Assembly (NCBI GenBank): GCA_950295325.1
Contig: OX485808.1
Location: 1,366,501-1,430,500 of the forward strand
Origin: Polytrichum commune
Lineage: Eukaryota > Streptophyta > Polytrichopsida > Polytrichales > Polytrichaceae
Reading direction: 5' to 3'
Length of the DNA stretch: 64,000 nt
Both the position numbers and the translations under genes were made by a program. Positions 35,226 through 48,175 of this stretch are shown piece by piece. Within the stretch, counting starts at the first letter, position 1; each line of letters opens with the position of its first letter. Under the pieces are notes generated by a model that did not search any database, was not told the DNA's origin, and saw only the letters and a list, made by a program, of their open reading frames with translations.

Positions 35226-36633
35226 TCCCTCCCACACTAACAATGATAGTTAGAAACAACTATCAACCCTCAAACATCCAAGAAACCCATATCGGACCCC
35301 TCCATGCACAAGAACATGCATTTAACCTACACACTTTCATTGTTCACTAATCACACACCTTAAAAATACGTTCCAACCTAATCACATACCTTAAAAGCAA
35401 CCACACACCCATACACCGAGACCCCGTGCCCTTCAAGGAGGATTACGGCGGCCTAACCCTCGAGATATTTCCCCCTTAAAAAATGCACACGAGATGTGGT
35501 GTTTTTTTCTTTCCGCGGGGCCGATTATTGCATGACACTCCACGTAGCTATTAATATCGTGGTTCCACGCCTTTGGTGAGGGTGATAGTGTACGTTCGCT
35601 AGCGAGGTGGCATTGAATAGGAAAGGAAGCTCCGTCCCTTGTAAGCAACCGGAAGCATAAGGGAAGGGATTCCTCTCGAGCCCTAGTAACAACTAAGTTA
35701 ACTAACTTACGCCGGGGGGCCCGTTTCGCCATTACTCTTTCGCGGGCCTTGTCAGCCGGGGTGGTTAGCTAGCTAGCTAGCTAGCTAACTACCTAGCTAG
35801 CTAACCCCCCCCCTCCCTCCCTCTAGGAGGTCACCTTCACCCCATACACTTATCATATATGTACGGCAAATCCCGGCACCGTGGGCCTACTACTTATAAG
35901 AGGTATGTGTACTTGCTTGCTTCCTTCAAATGGCCGTAGTAGGCGGGTCTAGTATATTCTACTCTACTCTACACTCGGGGTTGTACGTAAGAAGGGGCCT
36001 AGTACTCTACCATTTGGTGTCAGCTTGGGAGGGGGGTTGTTTGCGCATGTGGCAACCGCCGTTGTCATAACGTCGATACCCTTGCCCACGCCACGGCCAG
36101 GCGATGGGTCGACCGACTGGGTGGGCAGTAGGAGGAGTCTCTCTTGATAGGGGAACGTTCGGTCCGTTTCTGTCCAGAATGTTGGTTTGTTGTCGATTAG
36201 GGTTTGTTGTCCCTGCTCGTAGTATCCTGAATGGACGTATATGTGTTGTAGTTTCACCAGCGCATACAAGACGAGAGCTCCTGTGAAGATGGAGACTATT
36301 ATGTTGGTGTGGGTGGGCATGGTATGAGTGTGCAAGTGTTATTTCGTTGGTTGTTTCCTTTTCTCCGTTTTCTGTAAGGTAGGTGGGTCTTGAATGGATG
36401 GTTATTCTTATTATCATATATATATATATTATGACTACCCCACTTCTCCTAGGATATGAAACACACGATTAGTATGGGGTGGTAACTTAGCGAATCCAAT
36501 TTGAGGTTGTAGTTGCTTTTCTTGTGAACTCTGGAGCTCATGTGAATATCTTATTCATTATCGGATAGAAGACACTTGTGCTTGTTGAATGCTCACATTG
36601 GTCCCCCTCTCCCCAAACCCTCCCCCCCCCCCA
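35226..36633. other. Intergenic, mixed GC content
   Basis: Includes a (TAGC)n patch at 35766-35787 followed by CT-rich sequence, and C runs at 35805-35813 and 36622-36632. Overlapping minus-strand frames of 99-136 codons (35732-35433, 36335-35964, 36417-36007) have no recognisable domain and are not accepted as genes. Confidence 0.45.
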
Positions 36634-37290
36634 CATTAATTAGCATATAATAGCAGGTGTAAGGTAACTCCAAACCTAGGTTAGTAGTGACCTCGTTGGG
36701 GATCATCCCCGTGTGATTTGAAGATTCTCCTTCTTTTAGTTTGAATTTGAGAAGCGTAGGCCGATGAGGGACACGACTTTGTATTTGTATGTAAATGCCC
36801 CCCATTAATTAGCATCTAATATATGGTGTAAAATAACTCCAAACCTAGGTTAGTCGTGACCTCATTGGAGATCATCCCCATGTGATTCGAAGATTCGTCT
36901 TCTTTTAGTACGAATTTGAGAAAGGCATGCCGATGAGGCTTGAATAGGAAAGAGAACCAAGTACGGTTGAATGAATGAATGGATGACACGAATAGGATAT
37001 AGTTTAATTCTTCGTGAACGTATTAAAATTTGCCAATACCCCTCCTTTAAATGCCTAGGAGAAGTGAATGTTTGTCTACTTATACGGACACAACTTGGTA
37101 TTTGTAGGTAAATAACCCCCATTAATTAGCATCTAATAGCATGTGCAAGGTAACTCCAAACCTAGGTTAGTCGTGACCTCGTTGGGGATCATCCCCATGT
37201 GTTTTGAAGATTCTCCTTCTTTTAGTATGAATTTGAGAAAGGTAGGCCGATGAGGCTTGAATAGGAAAGAGAGCTAAGTACGGTTGTTGT
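36634..37290. repeat. Three direct copies of a ~165-bp repeat
   Basis: Copies start CATTAATTAGCAT at 36634, 36803 and 37120. Each continues AACTCCAAACCTAGGTTAGT, a CTCNTTGGNGATCATCCCC block, TCCTTCTTTTAGT and GAATTTGAGAA. The first copy is followed at once by the second; the second has an extra ~150 bp before the third. No coding potential. Confidence 0.85.
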
Positions 37291-38947
37291 GTAATGGTAT
37301 GGAGGGTACAATGATACCTAGTTGTTTAGGGAAACCGTCCATTTTAGGTTCACATACCTTGCACTAAATTGATGACTGAAGATGCCATTTATGAACATGT
37401 CCAAGCATGTGTAAGGTACATGATCCTAGTGTGGGTACTCTTAACTCCACAAACATATTCAGTCATTGGATTGGATCGGAAATCATTTCACATGGTTAGC
37501 AAATGTAAATCAAGAAAAAATGTTATTCCAAGGTTCACATTCTGCATTGTGAGATGCATAATTTATAATATAACAAGTAAATGTTATGTTTCTCTTCAAA
37601 ACAATCACATGAAACCCTTTGATTATGTTAAATCTTGAGTTGAGAACAATGTCTATCTCATAGTCCAAGCCCATCGTAACATGTATTGTTTTTCAAAAAA
37701 TGTGCAATTTTAACTACAAGCCTTGCCATATTTCACTCAAGTACAAGGTGCCCAATACTCAAACTCTCTTGGTGGCCTCATCACCGGGGTTTCTACTACC
37801 TTGTGGTTGTTATTTTACTCTTGTCATAGAACCCATCCAATTTGTACCATGAAGACAAAAAGAAAATGGCTTGTGACCACATAAAGCCCACACATCCTAA
37901 TGTAAAATAAAACTTTGACTCTACTAGGGCGCGTGATCTATAATGGGGTTGTAGTTGATCACTCAAAGACAATGTAGCATGGTTTGTTTTAGAATATAGG
38001 GTGTCTTACATTGGTGAATGTTTTCCAATCATTATTTGTATTGTGGGCACCACGTATCTCACAAACCTAGTCATCCCCCCCCCCCCCCCAATCGCCTTCT
38101 TCTTCTTAAGTTCCAAGAGCAACTAGAAAGAATGACTCTCAAGGTCTAGGTTAGTCACTGCAACACGTAGATGCTTGATAATTGAGAGTCAATTGTGTGC
38201 ACACATGCAAGAGAGCAACCTTCTTCAAGAAGCCTTCTTCTTTGCACTTGGGCCATGTGACCATGGAATACTTCACCATTGTCATGACGTCCTCGTGCAT
38301 TTTTTCCCACATTTGTTAAATCTCATTGTCATGCGAGAGGGGTGCTGCTTAGGGCATGTTTACTATGGTTACCAATGACCATGACCGTTGCTTTCATTGG
38401 TTGAGAAATGAGCAGCGGTCCCACTTTGGTTTACACAAGGTCATCTAAAATAGGTGTGATAATAGGTGAGCATGTCATAAAATTGGATGTCATGGAAGTG
38501 GCATTGAATTCTACATGTACAACAATGGATAATGTTTGGTGGTTGCCCAGGTTTTGCGGTGAGAGAATCCAAATAGGTTGTCTATTTGGAAAATAAGGTG
38601 ACAATGTCAAAAGATTGGGATTTTTAGTATATTATATTTTAATTTCCACAAATAATACTAGATTAAAAAAGTGTGTTTTGCGGTATTGCTCGATTGTTGT
38701 TTTTCATCAAAAACACTACGTCCCAGTTTAAGTATGATTTACACTATGTCCCGTGACCAAGGCTTTTGGAAAGTGATGTGGATTTCTCTCAGTGATGTGG
38801 ATCATCTTTTCTCACAACCCTTGATCACATGTGTAGAACAACCCCTCATGAATTCAATCACAATACGACAAACCAATAGCCTTTTTTAAAGCCACAATTC
38901 ATTATTGAATGCATTTCTAACTAAGCCAATCAATAATTTCTCCATGT
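37291..38947. other. Intergenic, no gene seen
   Basis: AT-rich; a 15-nt C run at 38075-38089. A possible eroded TIR element near 38350-38750 (TTTACTATGG and TTTACACTATG motifs) is too weak to call. Confidence 0.4.
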
Positions 38948-39327
38948 ACTACACTAGATGTTGTATTTAGTGTCATATGGTATTTAATGTCACTATGGTA
39001 ACCTTCTCTAATGACACTTCTAATGAATATATCACAAGTATTGTCCTTCCAATTTACTTTTAGTTCTTCCACTCTTAGTTTTACATATGTGGCATCTCAA
39101 CGCTTATGTACTGAAATATCGCCATGAATGATTGAATTTTGGATGAAAATTCACCAATCTTCAATGCCGATTTTTTTTTTTTTTTTTTTTTTCCCCCTTC
39201 CATAAGGAATGAAAAATAATGTTAGATTTACATTTAGTGTTGGTGACACTAGCTACAAGGGCATATTACAATTACTATGGAGCAAGATAAATAGAATGGG
39301 TGCCCTAAATACAACATTTAGTGTCGT
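38948..39327. mobile_element. 'ACTACACTA' MITE, copy 2 (about 380 bp)
   Basis: The left end ACTACACTAGATGTTGTATT continues TAGTGTCA; the right end inverted reads AACGACACTAAATGTTGTAT and continues TTAGGGCA. It includes a poly(T) tract near 39173-39192 and is longer than the other members. Confidence 0.5.
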
Positions 39328-40307
39328 TATGGACAATTTACATATTCAAAATTGAAGCATTATCATAAGGGCCCCGCATGCTCCGAGTTTCTCGAAAGAA
39401 ATAAAATTCTTTTTCAATAGAGTCGCAATCCGACAGGCAGCAGGGATAGTGTTGAGATGCAGTGGGCAGTGTGCAAGTTAAGTTTTGACATTAAAAAAAC
39501 GGATGATAACTTGACTAGATGCGGATCATTATGGATGAAAAATGTGGATGAGAAGTGACACTTTTTGCATGTCTTCCTCTTTGTGCTTTAGGATGTAAGT
39601 GTTAGTACAGTCAGATTCCATCAACAGGCTCAACCGATTTGCCATATCATTAGGTTCAACTGAAAACCCATGAAATCTACTTAAGAAACCATTTCTCATC
39701 CATTTTCACACCTTCATAAGAATCATTAAGACCATCCGCATACATCATTCTTACATGTTCAATAAGAATAAATACGTGCAACTTCCTTAACCCCTAAAAG
39801 TTTGGGGGCATTTCGGCTTGAATCATATATCTAACATGAAAATATGTCTAAGATACAATATTATGATGCTCGCTCATCACTTAGTGCTCGTTCAGTGGGT
39901 CCTTGGAATTATAACAGTCTAATGATGCGCATGGAGATTTGTATTTTAACAGCTCCCAACATGTGAGTGTTATATTCCAAGGGCCCACATCACTGAGTAA
40001 TGTTACGAAGGTATTGTTTGGAGCTGATGTACAAGAGAAATCATGGAGAGTGAACTTTGGGTCACATCCATATGGATGGAATAAGAATTGTTATTCTAAA
40101 TTTGCACCAAATCATTTTAGGAGTTTTTTCCCTTAAAGAATGATTACAATTCTAAAATATGTTGAAATCATGTGATCATTGATACAATTGACTAAAAATA
40201 TGAAATTTTGTAACAAAAAAGGGTTTCAACTACTTTAAGGTTTTCGAAAGCAAGGATAGTTTGATTGGTCTGCTCTAGATGGTGTGGAGTTTTTTTGGCT
40301 CAAAGTG
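39328..40307. other. Intergenic, no gene seen
   Basis: AT-rich; no terminal repeats, RNA genes or protein motifs recognised. Confidence 0.4.
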
Positions 40308-40738
40308 CCAGTATACCACGGGGAGGTCACTTCATTGTCAAGTTGACACCACGTGCGGACAAAGTTTGCTACCCCTATATTACATGCCATATATAATTTT
40401 AAAATTTATGATATTTTTTCTACATATACATAACCATTGATAGTATCTTTTGTATACTTTTTTGAAATTTTTAGTCATCTTTATTTTTTTTAGTAATTGT
40501 TTTAGTTCAATTCTGTGTCATTCTAGTTAGAAATGGTATGTTTTATGAAAAAAAACAAATCATCAAATTTAGTTACCACTTTTAACTATGTCATAGGTAC
40601 TGTGTATATCTACTCATGCAAAAAAATTGATAAAATTTTGACCCATTTTAGTGGTGCAACTTACCAAAAGAAGATATTTTTTGGCCGCACGTGGTGTTCA
40701 ACTTGACAATGGAGTGATCTACCCGTGTAGTATACAAA
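40308..40738. mobile_element. MITE with ~55-bp inverted termini
   Basis: The left arm GTATACCACGGGGAGGTCAC continues TTCATTGTCAAGTTGACACC and ACGTGCGGACAAA. The right arm inverted reads GTATACTACACGGGTAGATC and continues ACTCCATTGTCAAGTTGAAC and ACCACGTGCGGCCAAAA. Length about 430 bp with an AT-rich centre. Target duplication not resolved. Confidence 0.7.
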
Positions 40739-41034
40739 CTTAGGACAAAAATAGTTTGCCTTGAGAAAAACATATTTGGAAAAACCTTGCAACCACTTTT
40801 AAGCTTCTTCGGCATTTACGGATTAACACTTCATCTCGAACGAGCATGATGTTCCAAAGTGTGCTTAACACTAATAGAAGGTCACTAAAGACCCACTTAA
40901 AATTTGAGTGAGGAGGCAAGCTATGATTGTTTCATGTAGGTTCCATGTAGGTTTTGTCCATGGTAGTCAACGTCAACTATCTCTAGCAGTGTAGACAACA
41001 CCTCAAACCAACACATGCTCCATAATAAAAATAT

Positions 41035-41278
41035 CTCGGGGGGTTCACTCCCTCTTATATTTTGCATACACGTGCGTTCGGGACCTATTTATTGGGGGGG
41101 TTATTTACCTTGCAAAAAAGATTATAAGGTGATGGTATTTTACATGTAGACATGTTTCATTATTTTAAAATCCCCTATTTACATGTACATATTTTATAAA
41201 AATTATCTACAATGAATATAATGGACCCTACTTCTTATCGCACGTTGTTCTACGATTTTTGCCAGTGAACCCCCCGAG
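41035..41278. mobile_element. hAT-like MITE with intact 8-bp duplication, copy 2
   Basis: Perfect 15-bp inverted termini CTCGGGGGGTTCACT and AGTGAACCCCCCGAG, flanked on both sides by AAAAATAT (41027-41034 and 41279-41286). The 244-bp element shares termini and an internal ACACGTGCGTT with 15881-16155. Confidence 0.88.
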
Positions 41279-41286
41279 AAAAATAT

Positions 41287-41895
41287 AGATAAAAATGGCA
41301 ATCGATTTCAGTTTAAATGTCGCTCATCATCCAATCAATAAAACCCTCTAGAATTGGCATATGAACTCCAAACTCTCACATGTATGTAACCAAATCAAAT
41401 TCACATGTTTTTAATTTAATCCAATGTCATCATCTATTGTGTCATCCAATCTGATTCATTAGTTGTCCCTACTTGAAACATTTAACTTTACGACTCCTTT
41501 GCAACCATTGGACCTTCTCAAAACTTGTTAAAATGAGCATATGATTCTTCTCACATCTTTGTTATGGAGTTGGTGTCCACATACAATAAGGAAAGGATGT
41601 TAGTGATAGAGGACTCAAATGCCCGAACGATCAAGGTGGTGTGAGATTTCCAACTTGTTCAATAAGAATGCGCTCTTGAGAGTTCAAGGGTTGGTTTTGT
41701 GTCAACAATGCCCGCTAGAAGATAATGATATTTTCCAATGGATTTCAAGGAGATTTTGGATACTTTTCACGAGCTTTCTTTCTCCAACGGAATGCACGCA
41801 AATTTGTATTTATTTACATATTTTGATACAAGACTCATTATACTTGTGCTTCTATGGGGGTCCGGATGTCTTGGTTGGAACGAGGTGAATGCACC
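41287..41895. other. Intergenic, no gene seen
   Basis: No features recognised between the hAT-like and Tourist-like elements. The 89-codon frame at 41619-41888 has no motif. Confidence 0.4.
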
Positions 41896-41898
41896 TAA

Positions 41899-42419
41899 GG
41901 GCCACTTCACACATGAGACCGAGAGCCCGTGACCATTAAACATTAAGCACTCTCATTGGTGGGAAAAGGCGGAGCCGGTCCAAGTTCACTTCACACTACG
42001 CTTGAGGGACCAACGGAGTATGTGGAATGCAAGATGGATGTAAAGTCTACATGGAGTCCTACATGGTATCGAATGGATCATGTTTCAGGATCATCGAATG
42101 TTTCATGGTCACTTGAACTATTTTCACAAAACCACCTCTTGGAGGTAGGCCTAACACAAAACCGGGAGACCATGGCACTCCGAACGCTCACAATTGTTGG
42201 TTCATTCTATTTTATGAGGTGTGAGGACCGGCATGAAAAGGAATGCATTGAAATAGCATTTGGTTGAGGGCCCAGTGACATACAACTTCACACTACACTT
42301 GAGGATCCGTGACCACACTACATGATTTTGGAGGTGATATTGGAACGGCCTTTGGACACTTTCTTTTGGGCTCTCACAATCTCATGGTCACGGCTCTTGG
42401 CTCGTGTGTGAAGTGGCCC
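41899..42419 (+). mobile_element. Tourist/Harbinger-like MITE, copy 3
   Basis: Starts GGGCCACTTCACACATGAG, ends CTCGTGTGTGAAGTGGCCC, and is flanked by TAA (41896-41898 and 42420-42422). Same orientation and internal order as 11059-11562, including GGTGGGAAAAGGCGGAGCCG. Confidence 0.85.
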
Positions 42420-42632
42420 TAACTTATTGTGGACACTTTGAGCATCTCAACCTAATATGTCGTGGATGAAGTACAAAGTATATGTCCTACGAGCAAATTA
42501 GCCAAACTAAATCACATGAAAGTATGTACGTGTTATTTATGGAGTCAAGGTGGATTGTCCTTTGGATACTTTAAGCAAAATTGGTAGATGGCTCTTTGTC
42601 TCACATGCACGATTCAACCGATGTCGGGGGGA

Positions 42633-42845
42633 GATTAAATTTTAGGCATAATCCGAGAAAATCCTAGTGTTTCCCATGTTACATGTTGTGATCTTTCGAA
42701 GTTTTCATTGTTAATTCGATATATATTCCTTATATTCCTCTAAAATGATGCGTAATTTCCCCGAAGTCTTCAACATCAACCGGTTATTCCTCGATCAAAC
42801 TTAACCGGTTCATCCGTAACTAGCGGTCCCTAGTCGTTGGTTTCA
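42633..42845 (+). repeat. Dispersed AACCGGTT-type repeat, copy 2
   Basis: Contains GGCATAATCCGAGAAAATCC, TAGTGTTTCCCATGTTACAT, CCCCGAAGTCTTCAACATCA, ACCGGTTATTCCTCGATC and AACCGGTTCATCCGTAACTA in the same order as the other copies. Single unit, not amplified. Confidence 0.65.
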
Positions 42846-43711
42846 ACCACATGTACCTATATGTTAGAAAGCATTACGGGTTATAGTTCACCTTAGATGT
42901 CCCCACCTTAATAGTGATTCCAATGTGATAGAAAACCATTTATGATCATCCAATCTCCGTCATGAAACCCTAAAAAATATTGACCCAAAACTTCCTAATG
43001 CACTCATTGTATGTGCATGTATGATTGGGCATGTGTGTGACTTACTTATAATTTCTTAAGACCTAGATGACTCGGGCACCTTGATACATTCAAAAAGTTG
43101 AACACATGGACCTAAGATTGTTTACATGTTTGCCCCAAATTTCTAGCACTCTAGACACTCATTGAATGTGTTAAAATCTTGGACATGATGAACTTGTGCG
43201 TTGAGAGTGTGTATAAAGGCAAGTTTGGTGTTGCTATTCACATGTACTTTGATGCCACGTACTATTTGATGCATGTATTCAACATGCTTATAGATATGTT
43301 ATGTTCACTTACAAAATTCTCTTGATATTAGGCATGTATGTTCTACAATTTCTCAAAAACTTCAACAATGTTTTTGATGTTTCATCCCCAAAAACAACAA
43401 ATAATAAATCCCCTAACTCACACCCTAAGCGGACTTGCATGAGGGGTACCACAAATTTGGATCATCTTAAGCGAGTTTTTGCCTAGTGTTTTTTTGATAC
43501 TTTTGAGACTTAGTTGACTTGGGCACCTTCTTTGGAATATCCGAAGTTTGGGTGGGTGAATTTGTAATATGTTTGTAATTTATAACAATGATTAAAGATG
43601 TCGAATCCAAGTTGATCTATCCCCAAGAAATCACCAATTGAAAAATATTAATAAATGAATGCTTGATTTGACATGTGCTCAGGGTATTGAGTAATTTATA
43701 TTTTGCACTTA
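42846..43711. other. Intergenic, no gene seen
   Basis: AT-rich; short frames only, no repeats recognised. Confidence 0.4.
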
Positions 43712-44337
43712 GGGTGAGTTTGTATTGGGGTCTAGGTCCAAGAAACTCAAGGTCAAAAACACCCCTTCACGGACTTTATTTTCAAACTCAAGATTAGACC
43801 CAACCTTGACAATTAGGTTTTCAAACTAGGAGGAGTAGTAGTTTTTAGAGGCATGATCATTGAAATTTAGGGGAGAAAATGGTGCCAAATTAGTGTTACT
43901 TTTATTTTGTATACTTTGGTTCCATACCAGAATGCATGGGTCCACATTTATGCTTTTGACCGACAAGTTTGTTGATTTTGGATTTTGTTTGCTTGATTTT
44001 GGAATCTCTTTGTTGTTGGAACCCCAATGCACATTGAACCCTCGTGATAGATTTTGTTTAAGGAAAAAAAATCAAGCGATCCCATTGGTTGAGAGTATAA
44101 ATTTGGACCCAAGTAGTGTACCCTATGGTTTGGGTCCAAGGTATGAAAAAAAAAATTGGTGCTAATATGGAACCACTTTCCTACAAAATCTCATCAATCC
44201 CCACCAAAGAAAATACTCCTAGTTTAAGAAACCAATCTTCAAAGCTGGGTTGAATCTTGAGCCTATAAGTAAGACCCATATAAAGGGGTATTTTGGACAC
44301 CAAATGTCTTGGACCTAGACCATGATGTAAATCCACT
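43712..44337. mobile_element. TIR element with ~60-bp termini (Harbinger-like?)
   Basis: The left arm GGGTGAGTTTGTATTGGGGT continues CTAGGTCCAAGA and AAAAACACCCCTT. The right arm inverted reads GAGTGGATTTACATCATGGT and continues CTAGGTCCAAGA and AAAATACCCCTTT. Left flank is TTA and right flank TAA, so the duplication is uncertain. No coding capacity. Confidence 0.6.
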
Positions 44338-47300
44338 CTAAGTACCCCCCATTATGATTTATGTGGTGGGTTGCATTATTGATGAAATCCATGCACCAAG
44401 TTTTTTGAGGATAAATAATGTGGGTGCACATTTTTTGCAAAACCACACTATACACCATGGAAGGTCAAATAAACGAATGATGACATTTTCTTCAAATCTT
44501 GCTCATTTTCCAATCACACAAACATTTGTTCTTGTTGACATTCTATGTGTTCTTTCCACAGTAACTGAGACCCCCTTCTAACTCTTGGCCATTTAGAGCC
44601 AATGACCAATCGAAGATCGATTAAAGACCTTCAAGACACACCTCCATGTCGATTTTTGGCGTTCTCTCCCTTGATAATCAAACTTAGGAAGTGAGTTTAT
44701 GCTCTTTGAATTCACGTTCTCGATTACTTTTAACCAACACCTTACCCACAACTAGAAGTGAAACAACGAGGACGTAGTGAGTGGTTCTAGATTCAAGTGT
44801 AACTAGCTTTGCATGCTATTTTCATGTGTGATGCCGTATATTATACGGGCACACCATAGGGACGAGGAGGGATAAGTCTCACACTATACATATGCCCATA
44901 ATTTTCATCATAACCAATGCTCACCCAAGAGCAAAAGGGTAATAAAAACTCGCCACACTTTCTCACCCACGAAGGCACAAAATCATACACAACTCCCAAA
45001 TAATCTTCATGAGTTGATCGAATATGTCTGATAACCAACTTGAGCAAGTGGACGACTTGCTGCTCTTGTGGCTCGCTGTCCACTCTCCACTCATTGGTTA
45101 TCTAGTCCATATTGACAAGCTGGACCATAATACTCAAATGTAATTAATTTCAGAGTCCGGGAAGGCAAAAGGCTAACGGAACCGAATGTACATCATGAAG
45201 ATGGTTTCAAACCAACTAATTCCCTAGAGTGGCAGAGTGTAGGTAGCCTCCATGAGATAGAGACTAACGCCAACTCCACGATCCGAATGAAAGAAAGACT
45301 CGAGGCTCCCTGAAACTACATTCTCATATATCGATGAAAACTCACCTCTTAGTAATATTACACAGGGGACACTCCAACACAAACCGTGCCTCGTTTTCCA
45401 CTGCATCGTAACAACAAAAGTGGCATAGTTCTATCATCTCTTGAGACAGGGATACTCGACCACCATCCAGTCTCAATCGTAAGCCTATCTATGGTTTCCA
45501 ATGTGCATTCCAATTGCCCCACACTAATCTACCAACATTCCACACCATTTTGAATAATTATCACCACGGTAAAAAAAACATGTGAATTATCGATTTTGTT
45601 TCCTCCGCTTTGGTTCTTACACAGACAAGTCCACAAAGTTACGAGGTTTTTGTAACCCGATTAATTTACATGGGTAAAAAAGGCCAGCCTCACTTAATTA
45701 AAGGGGTTCCATAACCCCCCCCCCCTGGGGACGAGTGTGATGAGTTTGAACAGGAAAGAGAGGGAAGTGAAGAGCAAGGAGGGGGGGGAGAGCCTGAATT
45801 ATTGGGGGGTGGTCTTCCCCAGATCCAAGGGTCAAGATGCTCTCGTTCGCAGTGGCGGGAACGCCCACCCACTGCCCTCCCTGACTAGCGGTGCCGTGTA
45901 ACGTGGACCAATGGGGTTGCTTCCCTCCACATGAAGGAAAAAGCCTCGCTTAGCTTCAGTGCGAAGGCCCTTGTCTCCAGGAAAGGCAAGGGAAAAGAAG
46001 GGGGCGAGAAGGAGGGGAGAGGAGGGGAGGGCGGGACCCACCTAATCTCCCCTTCCCCCTACTTTTACTACCTACCACGTTTAGGTACCTTCCCCCGCAT
46101 TATACGGCGTGACACATCACCTACCTACCTAACTACCTACCGGATCGCTCCACCATACGCGCTCCTTTCACTGTACCACGATTTATACCTACCTACCAGA
46201 CCGGCCCCCGCCTTCCTACCTAGTGTTCTTCCTACCTGCCAGGTGAGGGTACCTTCCTCCGTCTTCTACGTGCTTGCCATCTCAGCTACCTACCGGTCTC
46301 CAGCTACATGCAGATACTTACGCTGGTGTTTGGTACCCGGACTGGTGGAGGGCCGGGTAGGGTACCGGCACGGGTATATCACTCATGGATACAAACGATT
46401 AGTCGTGACAATTTTGACAATTTTAATTACTCTAGTAGATGATTTAAATAAATATATTACTTAGTTCTACATAATATGTTTGGCTTGCTTGATATTGAAA
46501 TAGCATTTTAAGTATATTTGGACACACCACTTGCTTGAAAATAATGGGGGATGTGCACTCGTGGGGGACAAAAACATCAAAACGGCATCAAACGAAAGCA
46601 ACAACATAACTACCATAACTTTGGATGTTTGTATTCTGTGTTCGCTAACGATCATATTCGGTAATCTAGTGTACGTCATATTGGTGGTTGGAATTGTCCA
46701 AAATTCATGCATAAATCCAAATATATTGATATCCTAGTTAGTAATCGTAAAGTGTCCGTCTAGTGTCATTAAACACGAATTGTAATCCTAGCATTATTTG
46801 TCGTTCCTTGTAACAAAAGACTGAACATTCCATATTTACAATGTTGCAACTATTGTTGCTTACTAAGTGTTTTTTCATCCAAATTTCAATCTGTCATGAC
46901 AATATTTCATTATGGATATGTTAGGATGTAGGATATACTAAAAACGGATGAACTAGAGTAAGTTGGGATGATTAGCATTCGTAAACTTATCCACAAATGG
47001 TGTCATAAGAATTTGTTTTTACCACAATGACCTAAAATTTTGTATGACACTAAATACAATATTCAAGGTACTTCCCCGCCCCCTCCCACCTTTTAGTTGT
47101 TGCAGTACTACACTAGGTATTTGGTTTACTGTGGATTACACTACATTTGGTGTGCCATGTAAATTAGAGTGGTCTTCATGGCTTGTCATATAACACCACC
47201 AAGTGTCATGTGACTCACTCGTCTCCAATTGCCGACGTGGTGGTTATAGATTGATTAGTGTGGGCTAAAGATGGGTAGTGTGGGTCATACAAATAAGATT

Positions 47301-47949
47301 TGCATCCTTTACTATGGCCAAATTGTTACAAAAGGTTTATAATTATATTTTTTAAATGAGATAATCGTGTCACGTGGTTTTGTTTGTTTCTTGTTCTGTT
47401 TTGTCTTGATGTTTTTTTTGGTGTGTTTTGGAACTAATTGAAAAATTCAATTGCCAAGAAGTAAGGGCTAGGCTTCATTGTGATACATAGTTACATTATG
47501 TACTACCCTTTGGATTTTTCATTTTTGTAAAGTATTGAAAATGAAGAGTTGGTTTTGGTTTTGAGCTACGGTCCACAAATATGAGGCAAGTGATTTTACT
47601 AAAGGGAGACCAACTATGTTGGAGAATTGTGGTAATTGACACTCTATTGAGGAAAATAATGGTTTGTTCCTCTCTTGATTGAGTGATGCTGAAATTGGCA
47701 TTCGAGACCTCAATTTAATGTCGAGGGGTATCAACTTGGGATTCATTTGAGTGAGGGATTAGAGAGGATGTTGTGGCTCTTTAGTAATGTGGCCTCCTAT
47801 GCAATGGTCCAATACTCTATGGTGAATTGATTGATCACCGCAAGGTTGGTGTATTGTGTATCTCCAAAAACAAAGATGATAAGAGGCACGATCCACCTAT
47901 TCATGAGCTATTTATCTTTCAATGGAACCAGGAGTTAAAGCTCTCCTCA
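44338..47949. other. Intergenic; low-complexity (CCTAC)n patch, no gene accepted
   Basis: Between about 46050 and 46300 the sequence is rich in CTACCTACC motifs, next to G/A-rich sequence at 45945-46040 and a C run at 45715-45725. The 177-codon plus-strand frame at 45931-46464 reads through this low-complexity DNA and shows no domain. The pieces near 47041 and 47107 (GACACTAAATAC, CTACACTAGGTA) resemble ends of the 'ACTACACTA' MITE. Confidence 0.45.
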
Positions 47950-48175
47950 ACTACACCAAACATGATACTTAATTTCACTTATTATCTGGAATTACGCAAC
48001 GCTATAGTTGTTTGTTGAATATCTTATCTTTTTAACCAACAAAGGTTGAATTGGTTGTTTGGACATCATATAACATTAACGTCTTTGCTTGATAAAATTT
48101 ACGTTATTAATGAGAAGATATAGGAGTGTGTAACTCGGAATAGTAAGTGACACTAAATATCATGTTTAGTGTAGT
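47950..48175. mobile_element. 'ACTACACTA' MITE, copy 3 (226 bp)
   Basis: The left arm ACTACACCAAACATGATACT continues TAATTTCACTTATTATCTGG. The right arm inverted reads ACTACACTAAACATGATATT and continues TAGTGTCACTTACTATTCCG. Length is within 2 bp of the copy at 34998. Confidence 0.65.

Noticed and set aside
36007-36417. 136-codon minus-strand frame overlapping another of 123 codons
   Set aside because: Two overlapping frames on the same strand in GC-richer DNA, no motif, no splice context.
45931-46464. 177-codon plus-strand frame, one of the longest in the window
   Set aside because: Starts in a G/A-rich tract and runs through (CCTAC)n low-complexity DNA; the predicted protein is compositionally biased with no domain.
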